Shown one piece after another: positions 37,301 to 48,253 of a stretch of DNA of 64,000 nt. A program made the position numbers and the translations under genes. The stretch spans positions 1,524,893 to 1,588,892 of the forward strand of contig CM046352.1 of the NCBI GenBank assembly GCA_025403435.1, read 5' to 3'. Below the pieces are notes generated by a model. The model saw nothing but the letters and a program-made list of their open reading frames with translations, was not told the origin of the DNA and searched no databases. Source of the stretch: Artocarpus heterophyllus (Eukaryota; Streptophyta; Magnoliopsida; Rosales; Moraceae). Position 1 is the stretch's first letter; each line of letters begins with the position of its first letter.

Positions 37301-38346
37301 AAACTCCTATAATTATCAAAACAAAGATGGACATCTCCCACTGCTTCCGCTGAGACCAAGGATCCATCGCCCATCCGAAGCGTTAAGTCTTCACGAAGTA
37401 GACTTCTCGTTTCTTTGAATCCCTGCAGAGAAACACAAACATGATTAGTTGCACCAGAATCTATGACCCAAATGTCACTGGATTCCTCAACCAAACAAGT
37501 TTCTAAATATAGAAGATCACACCTACCTCCCTTGGAAAGGAAGTCCTTGCAATGCTTCTTTATATGCCCGACCTTACCACAAAAGAAGCACTTAAGCTTT
37601 TTTGGGTTCTTCTTCTTCTTCTTCTTGCTCTTGTTAGCAATAGGAATAGAAGACTTACCACTCTTGGCCCGTTGCTTCTTTCCATTCCCAGAGTTAGGAT
37701 TGGAACCAGAAGCAGCTACCATATTGGCCTCTCCACCAGCAGGAGACTCCCTGATCAGCAGTTCAAACTCCTGTAACTGTTTCATCAGTTCTGTCAAGGT
37801 CATATCCCGTCTATTGCTCAAATTAAAAGTAGCTCTAAACGGAATAAATTCCTTAGACAGAGTCTCAAAGACCATAGTCATCTGAGTTTCAGCATCGATG
37901 TCGGCTCCATTGGTTTGAGCCTCAGCGAGGTAACCCATGACCAACATCATGTGCTCCTTTACAGATGTCCCCGGTCTCTGTCTACAGTTTAAGAGTTTCC
38001 GAAGCGCCCCTTGCCGCTTTGTTATGGCCTGGCCTCCAAACATATCCTCAAGATTATCCAAGATCTGCTTCGCAGTCTCATAATCCTGATGTTGAGCCTG
38101 CAGCACGTTATTCATGCTAGCCATAACATAGCAGCGGGCCTGATCATTAGCATCTTTCCAGCGGTCGTACGCTTGGAATTGCTCATTACTTGAGTCTCCC
38201 GTAGGCTCGGGAGGACAAGGAGTTGTCAGTACATATTTCAGTTTCTCAAAGGATAGGACGATGTCTAGGTTCCGTTTCCAATCATTATAGTTCTCACCGG
38301 TTAATTGGTTTTTGTCAAGTATCGATGATAAAGCGTTTTTAGACAT
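34393..38346 (-). CDS. Copia gag-pol polyprotein, complete (element A)
   Basis: One uninterrupted frame of 1,317 residues from [15 protein letters not shown]. An upstream ATG at 38418 is in frame, but the MSKNAL start matches the sibling element B (42457). Domains in order: gag; CCHC zinc knuckle [14 protein letters not shown] (about 252); protease [11 protein letters not shown] (about 294); GAG-pre-integrase [12 protein letters not shown]; integrase with [27 protein letters not shown] and [12 protein letters not shown] (about 480-640); reverse transcriptase with [13 protein letters not shown] and [12 protein letters not shown] (YVDD about 990); RNase H with [18 protein letters not shown] and [11 protein letters not shown] (from about 1158). 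The order PR-INT-RT-RH is that of Ty1/copia. No stop or frameshift is seen, so it is probably functional. The lineage within copia cannot be fixed from this reading. Confidence 0.95.
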   Translation of the reverse strand: MSKNALSSILDKNQLTGENYNDWKRNLDIVLSFEKLKYVLTTPCPPEPTGDSSNEQFQAYDRWKDANDQARCYVMASMNNVLQAQHQDYETAKQILDNLEDMFGGQAITKRQGALRKLLNCRQRPGTSVKEHMMLVMGYLAEAQTNGADIDAETQMTMVFETLSKEFIPFRATFNLSNRRDMTLTELMKQLQEFELLIRESPAGGEANMVAASGSNPNSGNGKKQRAKSGKSSIPIANKSKKKKKKNPKKLKCFFCGKVGHIKKHCKDFLSKGGRCDLLYLETCLVEESSDIWVIDSGATNHVCVSLQGFKETRSLLREDLTLRMGDGSLVSAEAVGDVHLCFDNYRSLILRDCFYVPKFKRNLISVSSLFKDSYVVSFNEKVVIRKNKSFICSGWMQNNLYFIKPKMDLLLNAEINDNDSKRLKTSHSNKTYLWHLRLGHINLNRIQRLVRDGPLSHLKVESIPQCESCLEGKMTKRPYGSKGNRAEGVLELVHSDVCGPMNIRARGGYEYFVTFIDDYSRYGYVYLMHHKSETYDKFREFRAEVEKQLGRPMKALRSDRGGEYLSDEFLGHLLENGILSHLTAPGTPQQNGVAERRNRTLLDMIRSMMSYSSLPLSFWGYALQTACYLLNNVPSKSVPKTPHELWTRRKTSLNHIRIWGCPAHVLFKDPNKLEARSEVCVFVGYPKGTKGGYFYNPKENKVVVSTNATFLEESYMNDFKPQSKVVLEELRGNPFTPEVPNETIPIGVEKPNKPEQQPQGLRRSGRIGRQPERYMFNGEVFLAEPDEQDRDPYTYAEAMEDVDSRLWTEAMNIEMKSMKTNRVWELVDLPEGVKPIGCKWIYKRKRGVDGKVETFKARLVAKGYTQKEGIDYEETFSPVAMLKSIRILLSIAAALDYEIWQMDVKTAFLNGYLDESIYMEQPDGFKVAGQEGKVCKLLKSIYGLKQASRSWNIRFDQVIKTYGFSQNVDEPCVYKHIKNGKVVFLLLYVDDILLIGNDVGALSSVKLWLTKQFDMKDLGEANFVLGIQILRDRKNKMIALSQAGYIDKILRRFAMQDSKKGGQPSRSGITLSKKDSPKSYEEREYMKKVPYASAVGSLMYAMLCTRPDISYAVGIVSRFQADPGPNHWVAVKHIFKYLRRTRGYMLVYSGEDLTPLGYTDSDFQSCLDSRKSTSGFVFTLGGGAISWRSAKQDCTSDSTMEAEYVAASDASKEAVWLRKFLGDLEVVPGMDKAVSLYCDNSAAVANAKEPRFHKKSKHIDRKYHVIKDFVESGHVTVCKIASEDNLADPFTKTLSGRVFERHVEAMGMRNLQYLLT

Positions 38347-39311
38347 TTTCAATCTACAATAAAGAATCATATACCAAACATAAGCAAACATATTTAATAA
38401 TTTAGTAAGATAACACAATCATGTAAAATCATACAAATGTGTTTATGTGTCAAAACCTTGAAAATATCACAACCTTACAACGATAATTCCCAACTCAGAA
38501 TTCAACAAGCTCCTAGGGGAGTCATGCCAAATTCAATCAGGAACACGGATCCCCTCCTGATTAATATATGCCATCCAGGACCCGTATGATCCAGCATATA
38601 CTAATAATCGTTTCTTTGGCCATTAATTTTATTAACAGAGCTCCTAGGGGAGGTTAATAATAAAATTAACGTGAGTGTATAACCACCGTTTCAATATTTT
38701 ATCCATGATTTATAATCACCACCTAGGGGTGTGCAACCATAAATCATACTAAAATACCTTATCCTTTTAGAGATCCAATCTGGTACATAATAGAAATCCC
38801 TTCCTAGGGGTTGGGACCATCATGTTCTTCCTATGGACCAACGATGGAGGCCTTAGGTTCTCTCTTCGAAAACCTTCTCCCACTCAATCTTTTGAAGTCA
38901 AGGTTTTATTTTAAAATTATGCATGAACAATTTTAATATGAGCGGCACTCCCTATTCTATATGACATGTTATCAATATACATGGTAAATCATATTATAAT
39001 GCAGACAAGCAAAGCAATCAAGCAAAGCTACAAGCATAATAATAATAACCGTAATATTATGGTTCCACCCTAGAGAATAGAAAAACTAAGATTACAAGAG
39101 AATAATCGAGACATTTATCGATTCTTCATCCTTGAATCCTCAAGCTGTATCCTTCTTCATGTAATATCCATCTTCAAGTCCTCAATCCCGTATGAATCGA
39201 ACACTTCATATTTCCGGTCATATCCAAATTTAATGTTTCTCAGAATCGTCCCAAAAATAAAATTAAAACTGCACCAAAAATTGCACCTTTTCTGGACACC
39301 TGGATGCTCTC

Positions 39312-39500
39312 TGTCGGCAGGCCGATCTAGGTGATCGGTCTGCCGATCATGGTGGTTCGGCCTGCCGAACATGAAGGTTCGGCCTGCCGGCAGAGCACCA
39401 AAATTTCTGCCCCACTGTCGGCCTGCCGGACCACACGTCCGGCCTGCCGATCTGTGACCTTCGGCCTGCCGAGCTGTGAGGTTCGGCATGCCGACCGAGC
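39312..39500. repeat. Palindrome cluster in the leader of element A
   Basis: About nine copies of the TTCGGCCTGCCGAA form (plus strand), equal to TTCGGCAGGCCGAA in the sense of element A, spaced roughly 15-35 bp. It lies between the primer binding site (39995-40006) and gag (38346). Each unit is a 6-bp inverted repeat with a 2-bp centre. Confidence 0.85.
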
Positions 39501-39994
39501 AGAAAACACTCAATCCAGAAAATACAATTTTAATGCAATTCATCAATTTTATTTTCAACAATTCAAAAACATAAAATTAGAGACTCAGGAAATACCTGGA
39601 GGCGCCATCATCTATCTTCAAGATCCGACTTCTCGTTCCGTCTTCTCCGAATAATTATTTAATTACAAAATTCTTACAAATTAAAAATTAAATAATAATT
39701 CCTAGACGGAGATGATAGTCCGCCATCTAATTACATGAAAAACCTAGATACACATTCTAACCTCTAAGGAACCATAACCGGTATTAATTAATTAATAAAT
39801 AATTAAACAACTATTTAATCAACCATAATTAATTAATAAACATTCACCACATAATCCATGACAACATATATATTATATAGAAACCTAGAGTGCCATCTCT
39901 CTATAAAATTCAATTCAAGCATTGGAGAGATTAAGATCACAAAATTTATGCATATAACATGATCACAAACTTGCAAATTTATGTAAAAACCTCG

Positions 39995-40006
39995 GCTCTG
40001 ATACCA
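39995..40006 (-). other. Primer binding site of element A
   Basis: On the minus strand TGGTATCAGAGC, two bases inside the 5' LTR. It is complementary to the 3' end of initiator tRNA-Met. Confidence 0.9.
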
Positions 40007-40008
40007 AT

Positions 40009-42042
40009 TGTTGGAAACAAAGTGCGCAGCGGAATTTTTTTAAAAATTTTCATCAGAGTATTTTCCAAAATACAAGTATGACATGTTATATGTATAAATT
40101 AAACAGATCTTACTAACCTCAGTGTGCCGAAGAACCTCCGCGACCTGTGTAGAGAAGTAACGTTCCAGAAGAGCCTCAACCAACTGGTCTTCTTTGCTAT
40201 TCTCTATCCACAACCGGAGTGAGTGTGGGCTCACACGTACAGCTCTTCCACCGGTGACTCTCCTTCCAACCAATAGAGAGAACCCAAAGCTAGTGTTCGT
40301 GATTTGTGAACAAAAGCTCTCAGGGAGTTTTCAGATGCTCACTAGAAGAGTATCACTCTTAATCTCTCAAATTGATCTGAGTAAATCATTAGACTCACTC
40401 CCTTTTTATACCTATTGGTCCTTGGGGTCAGTCCATATCAGATTAGGTCTCAAAAATCGAAATAGAATCAAGTTCGGATCAATATCTGATAAGATACGCG
40501 TGAAAAACGCGTAATCTTAGCTGTCGCGGTCGGCATGCCGAACTGTGAGATAGGCAGGCCGAACTTGCCAGTTCGGCAGGCCGAACTTTATGATCGGCAG
40601 GCCGAACTGCCGAGAAAAAATCTCCGCGAATCTTTTATTTTCCACCCGAGATTCTAAAGGATAAAGTCTCAGTTTTGATTCAAATAGCCCAATAGAAAAG
40701 ATATCTGATCAAAACAAACTCTATCAAGATAATCTCTAAGAAAATAAATCAATTCAAATAATTCTACAAGTTTATCTTGTTCTAATTGTCCAAAATTAAA
40801 ACAACCGATAAACAGACAAGAATTATCCGAACGCCATAATTCAACAAGTTCATCTTGAACTAATTTCTTACAAAATTAATTCAACCGATAAACAGACATG
40901 AATTATTTGATTCTTATAAATTTTAAACCAATCTGATAAATCCGACATAAGTCACCAATTATTGGAAAAGCACGCCGTGTCGTTACAGGATTTTGTGAGC
41001 TAGCAAAGGGGACCAAAATGGACCTATAAAGTTCAAGCTCATGATAATTATGAAACCCAATATCCCAGATATACATTTCACAATTATCAACTCCAACGCT
41101 ACTCCACTAAAAGCTTGGAGCTGCACTCTCGAACTTTACAGAATTACGAAGCTCATGTAGCTAAGTCTCCATGACATATCATAGTGTATCGCATCCCCAT
41201 ATGATCATCCATAATCGGCTTAAGGACAAGTTCTGTCTTACCTTCTCGATTATTTTTATCTTACGTTCCATTGTCTCACCATTAGAAAACTTACCATCCA
41301 AAGATAGTATACCATTCGGTTACACCTATGTATCCAAATGGTTGAGCGCTCCAGTTTTCCAATTACAGGACAACGCATATAAGAGGATATCATTACTCCT
41401 AAAGAGGAGCTATGGATTCCATATCTATGAATAACAAGTCTACGCTATCAAGAGTCATGCCTCCAACGTACCGGCATGCATGCCACTATAGAGATGTGGG
41501 AGTCACCCATTGGTACATCAAAAGACACAAGTCGAGACAACGGGCCCATTATTCATCTCAGGATTAAGATACAATACAAACGACTGTCTAAAGTGAATCG
41601 ATTTGCCAAGACAGAATTATTAATCCAAATCAATTCACTTTATGTCCCGATCCAACACATCGTCACCTATGACAACGCGCCAATGTTTCTATTCACGGAG
41701 TCCAACTCCGATGGCCAAGACAAACCATCTCCCAAAAGGGATATAGACAACATAACAATCTTTACATGAATAAAGCGCCCAACTTTATTCCCTCGATTGC
41801 GGATCATATATTTTAGACCATCACCTTAAGAGTCGTGTCTACCACATAATCATCCCATCATATGCCCAACTCTTAAGGTTTAGACTGACAGTCTCAGACT
41901 ACTGTTTGCTTATCATACATTCAACGAATATGAACGTAAAGAGGACAATATTTGGTATATATAAATGAATAAATTCTTTATTGATAAAAATGTCTCCAAA
42001 AACGTATTACATTTTTACTCCTTAGAGCATACATGTCTAACA
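40009..42042 (-). repeat. 5' LTR of element A
   Basis: 2,034 bp, exactly 7,664 bp from the 3' LTR at every aligned point. Differences seen: ACTCAAT/ACCCAAT, GGAACTG/GGAGCTG, TTCCCGA/TTCTCGA and ACCGCAT/ACCACAT. The palindrome cluster is at 40528-40616. On the element's sense strand a TATAAA-type box lies near 40410 (TATAAAAAGGGAGT), before the 3' third of the LTR. Confidence 0.93.
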
Positions 42043-42456
42043 ATTTTAGCATAATTTATGGTTGCACACCCCTAGATGGTGATTATAAATTATGGATAAA
42101 ATATTGAAACGATGGTTATACACTCACGTTAATTTTATTATTAACCTCCCCTAGGAGCTCTGTTAATAAAATTAATGGTCAAAAAAATGATCATTAATAT
42201 AGTTGGATCATACGGGTCTTGGATGGCATATATTAATCAGGAGGGGATTCGTGTTCCTGATTGAATTTGGCATGACTCCCCTAGGAGCTTGTTGAATTCT
42301 GAGTTGGGAATTATCGTTGTAAGGTTGTGATATTTTAAAGGTTTTGACACATAAACACATTTGTATAATTTTTACATGATTGTGTTATCTTACTAAATTA
42401 TTATTATATATATGTTTGCTTATATTTGGTATATGATTCTTTATTGTAGATTGAAA

Positions 42457-45400
42457 ATGTCTAAAAACGCTTTATCATTAATACTTGATAAAAACCTATT
42501 AACCGGTGAGAACTATAACGATTGGAAACGGAACCTGGATATCGTCCTGTCCTTTGAGAAACTGAAATATGTACTGATAACCCCTTGTCCTCCCGAGCCT
42601 ACGGGAGACTCAACTAATAAGCAATTCCAAGCGTATGATCGCTGGAAAGATGCTAATAATCAGGCCCGCTGCTATGTTATGGCTAGCATGAACAATGTGT
42701 TGTAGGCTTAACATCAGGATTATGAGACTGCAAAGCAGATCTTGAATAATCTTGAGGATATGTTTGGAGGCCAAACCATAACAAAGCGGCAAGGGGCGCT
42801 TCGAAAACTCTTAAACTGTAGACAAAGGCCGGGGACATCTGTAAAGGAGCACATGATGTTGGTCATGGGTTACCTCGCTGAGGCTCAAACTAATGGAGCC
42901 GACATCGATGCTAAAACTTAGATGACTCTGGTCTTTGAGACTCTGTCTAAGGAATTTATTCTGTTTAGAGCTACATTTAATTTAAGCAATAGACGAGATA
43001 TGACCTTAACAGAACTGAGGAAACAGTTACAGAAGTTCAAACTGCTTATCAGGGAGTCTCCTAGGGGTGGTGGGGCCAACATGGTAGTTACTTCTGGTTC
43101 CAATCCTAACTCTGGGAATGGAAATAAGCAACAGACCAAGAACAGAAAGTCTTATATTCTTACTACTACCAAGAGCAAGAAGAAGAAGAAGAAGAAGAAT
43201 TCGAAGAAGCTTAAGTGCTTCTTTTGTGGAAAGGTCGGGCATATCAAGAAGCATTGCAAGGACTTCCATTCCAAAAGAGGTAGGTGTGATCTTTTATATT
43301 TAAAAACTTGTTTGGTTGAGGAATCCAGTGACATCTGGGTCATAGATTCCGGTGTAACTAATCATGTTTGTGTTTCTCTACAGGGGTTCAAAGAAACAAG
43401 AAGTCTGCTACATGAGGACTTCACGCTTCGGATGGACGATGGATCCTTGGTCTCAGCAGAAGCAGTGGGAGACGTCCATCTTTATTTTGATAATTATAGG
43501 AATTTATTTTTGCAAGATTGTTTTTATGTTCCTAAATTCAAAAGGAATTTAATTTTTGTAGCTTGTTTATTTAAAGACTCCTACTTGGTTTCTTTTAATG
43601 ATAAAGTGGTGATTCATAAAAATAAATCTTTTATCTATTCTGGATGGATGCAAAATAATCTTATATTTTATCAAACCTAAGATGGACTTATTACTTAATG
43701 CTGAGATAAATGATAATAACTCTAAAAGACTTAAAACTTCTCACTCTAATAAGACTTATCTTTGGCATTTGCGCCTTGGTCATATTAACCTAAATAGGAT
43801 TCAAAGGTTGGTAAGGGATGGACCTTGAAGTCACTTAAAGATGGAATCTATACCTCAATGTGAATCTTGTTTGGAGGGTAAAATGACCAAAAGACCATTC
43901 GGGTCTAACGGCAATAAGGTCGAAGGGGTTCTAAAACTTATGCATAGTGATATTTACGGACCGATGAACATCCAGGCACGAGGAGGGTATGAGTACTTCG
44001 TCACTTTTATTGACGATTACTCAAGATATGGGTATGTGTACCTAATGCACCATAAAAATGAAACTTTTGACAAGTTCAGGGAGTTTCGGGCTGAAGTGGA
44101 AAAGCAATTAGATAGACCCATAAAAGCACTTTGATCAGATCGAGGTCGGGAATACCTTTCTGATGAGTTCTTGGAACACTTGTTAGAGAATGGGATTTTA
44201 TCCCATTTGACTACGCCGGGCACTCCGCAGTAGAATGGCGTAGTGGAGAGAAGAAATAGGACTTTGTTGGACATGATTAGGTCCATGATGAGTTATTCAT
44301 CATTGCCTTTATCCTTTTGGGGATATGCATTACAAACTGCATGTTATCTTTTGAACAATGTGCCTTCAAAATCGGTCCCTAATACTCCTCACGAGTTGTG
44401 GACGAGTAGGAAGACATCCTTAAACCATATTCGCATATGGGGATGTCCGGCTCATGTCATGTTTAAGGATCCAAATAAGTTGGAAGCACGTTTGAAAGTT
44501 TGCGTGTTTATAGGATATCCAAAAGGGACTAAAGGGGGTTATTTTTATAACCCAAAGGAAAATAAATATGTGGTTTCAACGAATGCAACTTTCTTTGAGG
44601 AGAGTTACATGGACGACTTTAAACCTCAAAGCAAAGTGGTGCTTGAGGAGTTAGGGAGTGATCAGATCACTCCGGAGGTTCCGAATGAAACCATTCCGAT
44701 CGGTGTAGAAAAAACAAACAAACCTGAACAACAACCTCAGGGGCTTCAGAGTAGTGGGAAGATCGGGCGTCAACCTCAGAGGTATATGTTCAATGGGGAG
44801 GTCTTTTTGACTGGATTGGATGAACATGACAAGGATCCTTATACTTACGCAAAATGAACATGCACATGAACATGAACATTAAGATGAAGTCTATGGAGAC
44901 TAATCAGATCTAGTAGCTTGTAGATATTCCCGAAGGGGTAAAGCCCATAGGATGTAAGTGGATCTACAAGAGGAAAAAATGAGTGGATGGAAAGGTCGAA
45001 ACCTTTAAGGCTAGACTGGTAGCTAAGGGTTATACGCAAAAGGAAGGAATCGATTATGAGGAAACCTTTTCACCAGTAGCCATGCTTAAGTCCATCCGGA
45101 TTCTCTTTTTCATAGCTGCCGCTCTCGACTACGAGATTTGGCAGATGGATGTCAAGACGGCTTTTCTGAATGGCTATTTTGATGAGTCCATTTATATGGA
45201 ACAGCCAGACGGGTTCAAGGTCACGGGTCAAGAGGGTAAGGTTTGTAAGCTGTTAAAGTCAATTTATAGACTTAAGTAGGCTTCTCGTTCTTGGAACATA
45301 AGATTTGATCAGGTGATCAAGACTTATGGGTTCTCACAAAATGTGGATGAGCCATGTGTTTACAAACACATTAAGGATGAGAATGTGGTTTTTCTATTGC

Positions 45401-45994
45401 TCTATGTAGATGACATTTTGCTGATTGGGAATGACGTTGGGGCATTATCATCGGTCAAATTATGGTTGACCAAGCAGTTTGATATGAAGGACTTAGGAGA
45501 GGCTAATTTTGTTCTCGGTATCTAGATCTTTCGGGATAGGAAGAACTAAATAATAGCTTTATCCCAGGCCAACTACATAGATAAAATTCTCAGGAGGTTT
45601 GCAATGCAGGATTCCAAGAAAGGTGGGCAACCATCTAGGTCTGGAATTACTCTTTCTAAGAAAGACTCTCCAAAGTCTTATGCAGAAAGAGAATACATGA
45701 AGAAGGTGCCTTATGCTTCGGCAGTGGGTAGTCTCATGTATGCCATGCTTTACACTCGACTAGATATTAGCTATACGGTCGGGATTGTAAGTCGATTTCA
45801 GGTGGATCCAGGACCGAACCATTGGGTTGTGGTAAAGCATATTTTTAAGTACTTGAGAAGGACTCGAGGGTATATGCTTATATATTCGGGTGAGGACCTG
45901 ACTCCTCTAGGATAAACTGACTCGGATTTTCAATCCTGTCTGGATTCTAAGAAATCGACTTCGGGTTTTGTGTTTACTCTGGGAGGGGGTGCCG
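42457..45994 (+). pseudogene. Gag-pol of element B, first part, decayed
   Basis: It follows the polyprotein of element A closely from MSKNALSLILDKN onward, but has in-frame stops (e.g. at about 42703, 42918, 44132, 44855 and 45277) and frameshifts. Recognisable blocks: CCHC knuckle [14 protein letters not shown], protease-like VIDSGVTNHVC (Ala to Val next to the catalytic DSG), integrase, and RT with [12 protein letters not shown]. It stops at the TGCCG target of element C inside the RNase H domain. Confidence 0.92.
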
Positions 45995-48149
45995 TGTAAC
46001 GTCCCGAAATTTATTTAATATTAATGTAATGTAAATGATGAATTAGTGTGCCATAATTAAAGTTTTAACTTTAATTAGGTTATTTGGTTGGATTTTTAGT
46101 TTTTGGTTGTTTTGTTAAATTGATGTGTTCAAAAGATTTCTTATTGATTTAAAATGATGTTTTGAGTTTTAAAACACAACAATTTGTAAAATGTTAAAAA
46201 TACTCTGTTTTACAAAACCGTGGGCGGCACATGGTTTTCGCACAGTAAAACCGCCCACCGATTTTCTCTATTTATTTCTCTCTTCTCTCTCTCTCTCTCC
46301 TCACTCTCACGTTCAGCACTCTCTCTCTTCTCTCTCTCTCGGCAGCTCCCTCTCTCTCTCAATCTCTTTCAAAAATTTTGATTTCCATTCGAATCCAAGC
46401 TTCGGAACAGCAAGGAGGAAGCTCGGGGACGTGATTCGGCGACCGAGAACGCGGATTGAAGCTTCGATTCGAGGTTAGATTCGAAATTTCTAAACTTTTT
46501 ACAAAATTTTCGATTTTGTGTGTTTTTGAAAATCTAAGTTTGTTTTAGCTTAGAAAACCGTGGATTTGTGTTAAATGAGCTTAGAACAACTAGAATCTAA
46601 ACATAGATTGAAGAAAAACGGATTGGATTCAAGATTTTCATTTTTCTCCTCTTTTTCTCATTTTTGGATTTTTGAAGATTTTGAGTTTAAATGTTGTTTA
46701 AATGATCCCAAACATGTTCTAGAATGTTTTTCTATCAATTATAGTTGTTTTTCATGCCTGGGATTTGAGAAAAACAGGTTAGAAACAAGATTTGGATTTT
46801 GGGGATCGAGAAACCCGTGGCTGGGATTTCTGGATCTTCCCAGTTCGGCAGGCCGAAGTTCATGTTCGGCAGGCCGGAGTGATGATCGGCAGGCCGGTGT
46901 TCTTCCGACCGGCAGGCCGAATCTGGGGAAATGTTCGGCAGGCCGAACTTTGCTTCCGGCAGGCCGAACTGTGCAGTTCGGCAGGCCGAAGCAGGGCGTC
47001 CGGCAGGCCGACCGAGGCATGGAAAATTTTGTGATTTTTACCCGATTTCATTGTTTTGAACCCTGATTTAAATCCCAACCTTATAGGATGATTTTAATGA
47101 TACAAATGGCACACTAGGACATCATGAAATGATTTAGTAACATAGAATGTTTCGAACTAGATATTGATCGACTTAGTTGTATCTAGGATTGTTCGTGGTT
47201 CCGTGGAGCTAACGTATAGCGGATCGGGATTACGGTGTGGGGTACCGGCACGAGTACTGAGGTAGGACTTCTATCCTATTTCTTTGGTAGCCTGGTTTTG
47301 AAATGATTTGGCTTTGAAAAGGATTTCTATCAAAATATTTTCAACGGTTGTTTGAAAATGGTTTTATCGGTTATATTTTTATATACCGTGACATGAAATG
47401 AATTTCATAATGAATATAATTGACAACACTCGGTAATTGGGTTTTGAATGATAATGATAATAAACACATGGGCATGATGCCATATCAGAGATCGGGTCGT
47501 GATCGACCTTGGGGGCAGGTCCCGAAACCCAGCTGGGCCACTACGGTGGTGATATCATGGTTTGCCTAGGTAAAAGTAAATTGGTGTTTGGATTTGACGA
47601 GTAGACTGTTCTGTGTCAGAACGGTTCTACTCAATTTATTTATTTATTTATTCAAGTTTCTTTTCTGTATAACTCCTGATAATGTTATGTTTCTTTGTAT
47701 TAAATTATTTTATAAAACTTAGTCCTACTGAGCCTTTCGCTCACGTTTTATCTGTTTTAAATTCCCCCCCCTCTAGGTGGTTTCCCATTTAGGTTTGGAG
47801 AAGATTCTTCGGACCGAACTCAGGAGCAATAGGAGAATTTATTTACATTCTGTATTATTAATCAAGGCATGTAAGACTCAACTTTATTTGTACTTGGACT
47901 GTAATTGTATTTGTGATATTGTCAGAACCATGTGTGTGCACAAGTTGTGGGTTGTGGAACCCATATTCGCGGTTTTTATTCAATTATTGTTATTTGTTTA
48001 ATGATTTTAAATTCTTTAAAAAAATGTGGTGGAAAAATCTCTTTATTTCTTGCTTAATTGGATTTTCAAACTCTCAGTTTTTAATTAAACTCTCCTTTAA
48101 TTAATCTAAATATTCCGCCACGTCACCTGCCGTACTCTGGGGCGTGACA
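45995..48149 (+). repeat. 5' LTR of element C
   Basis: It starts TGTAACGTCCCGAAATTT and ends GGGGCGTGACA. It contains a TATTTATTTC-type AT box near 46266 followed by a long CT-rich tract (46280-46370), a probable promoter and transcript start area, and a palindrome cluster at 46844-47012. A 163-codon open frame (46575-47066) spans that cluster but is judged non-genic. Confidence 0.93.
46844..47012. repeat. Palindrome array in the C 5' LTR
   Basis: Eight copies of N-TCGGCAGGCCGA-N (consensus TTCGGCAGGCCGAA; variants with CCGGCAGGCCG) in 169 bp, separated by 6-15 bp of unrelated sequence. The AG spacer reads in the element's sense direction. Confidence 0.9.
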
Positions 48150-48152
48150 GAA

Positions 48153-48164
48153 TGGTATCAGAGC
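48153..48164 (+). other. Primer binding site of element C
   Basis: TGGTATCAGAGC, three bases after the 5' LTR. Initiator tRNA-Met type, the same primer class as elements A, B and D. Confidence 0.9.
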
Positions 48165-48253
48165 TCAAGGTTATGAACCTTGGGAATTGTGCACACATAG
48201 GTTTGACAATGAAATACCTTTGACAGTCCAATTTTGTTTTCAGAAGTGAGAGA

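Larger units (their letters stand above)
32345..42042 (-). mobile_element. Intact young LTR retrotransposon A (Ty1/copia)
   Basis: 9,698 bp, reverse orientation, inserted in the leader of element B. The 5-bp target duplication ATTTT is at 32340-32344 and 42043-42047. LTRs: 32345-34378 (3') and 40009-42042 (5'), each 2,034 bp with no length difference. By eye I find four substitutions between them. Primer binding site, polypurine tract and an uninterrupted gag-pol frame are all present. All parts needed for autonomous movement are visible. It is the same family as B. Confidence 0.95.

Noticed and set aside
34393..38418. Upstream start at 38418 for the A polyprotein
   Set aside because: The first 24 residues are a leader-derived extension. 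The sibling element B also supports the MSKNAL start.
46844..47012. Palindrome arrays as a CRISPR-like array
   Set aside because: Units are 14 bp, spacers are short and uneven, the host is a plant, and the arrays sit in LTRs and leaders of retrotransposons.
46575..47066. 163-codon frame spanning the palindrome array, repeated at 53475-53966
   Set aside because: It lies in the LTR and is open mainly because the repeated GGCAGGCC units lack stops in several frames on both strands. The two copies match because LTRs are identical. No domain or start context.
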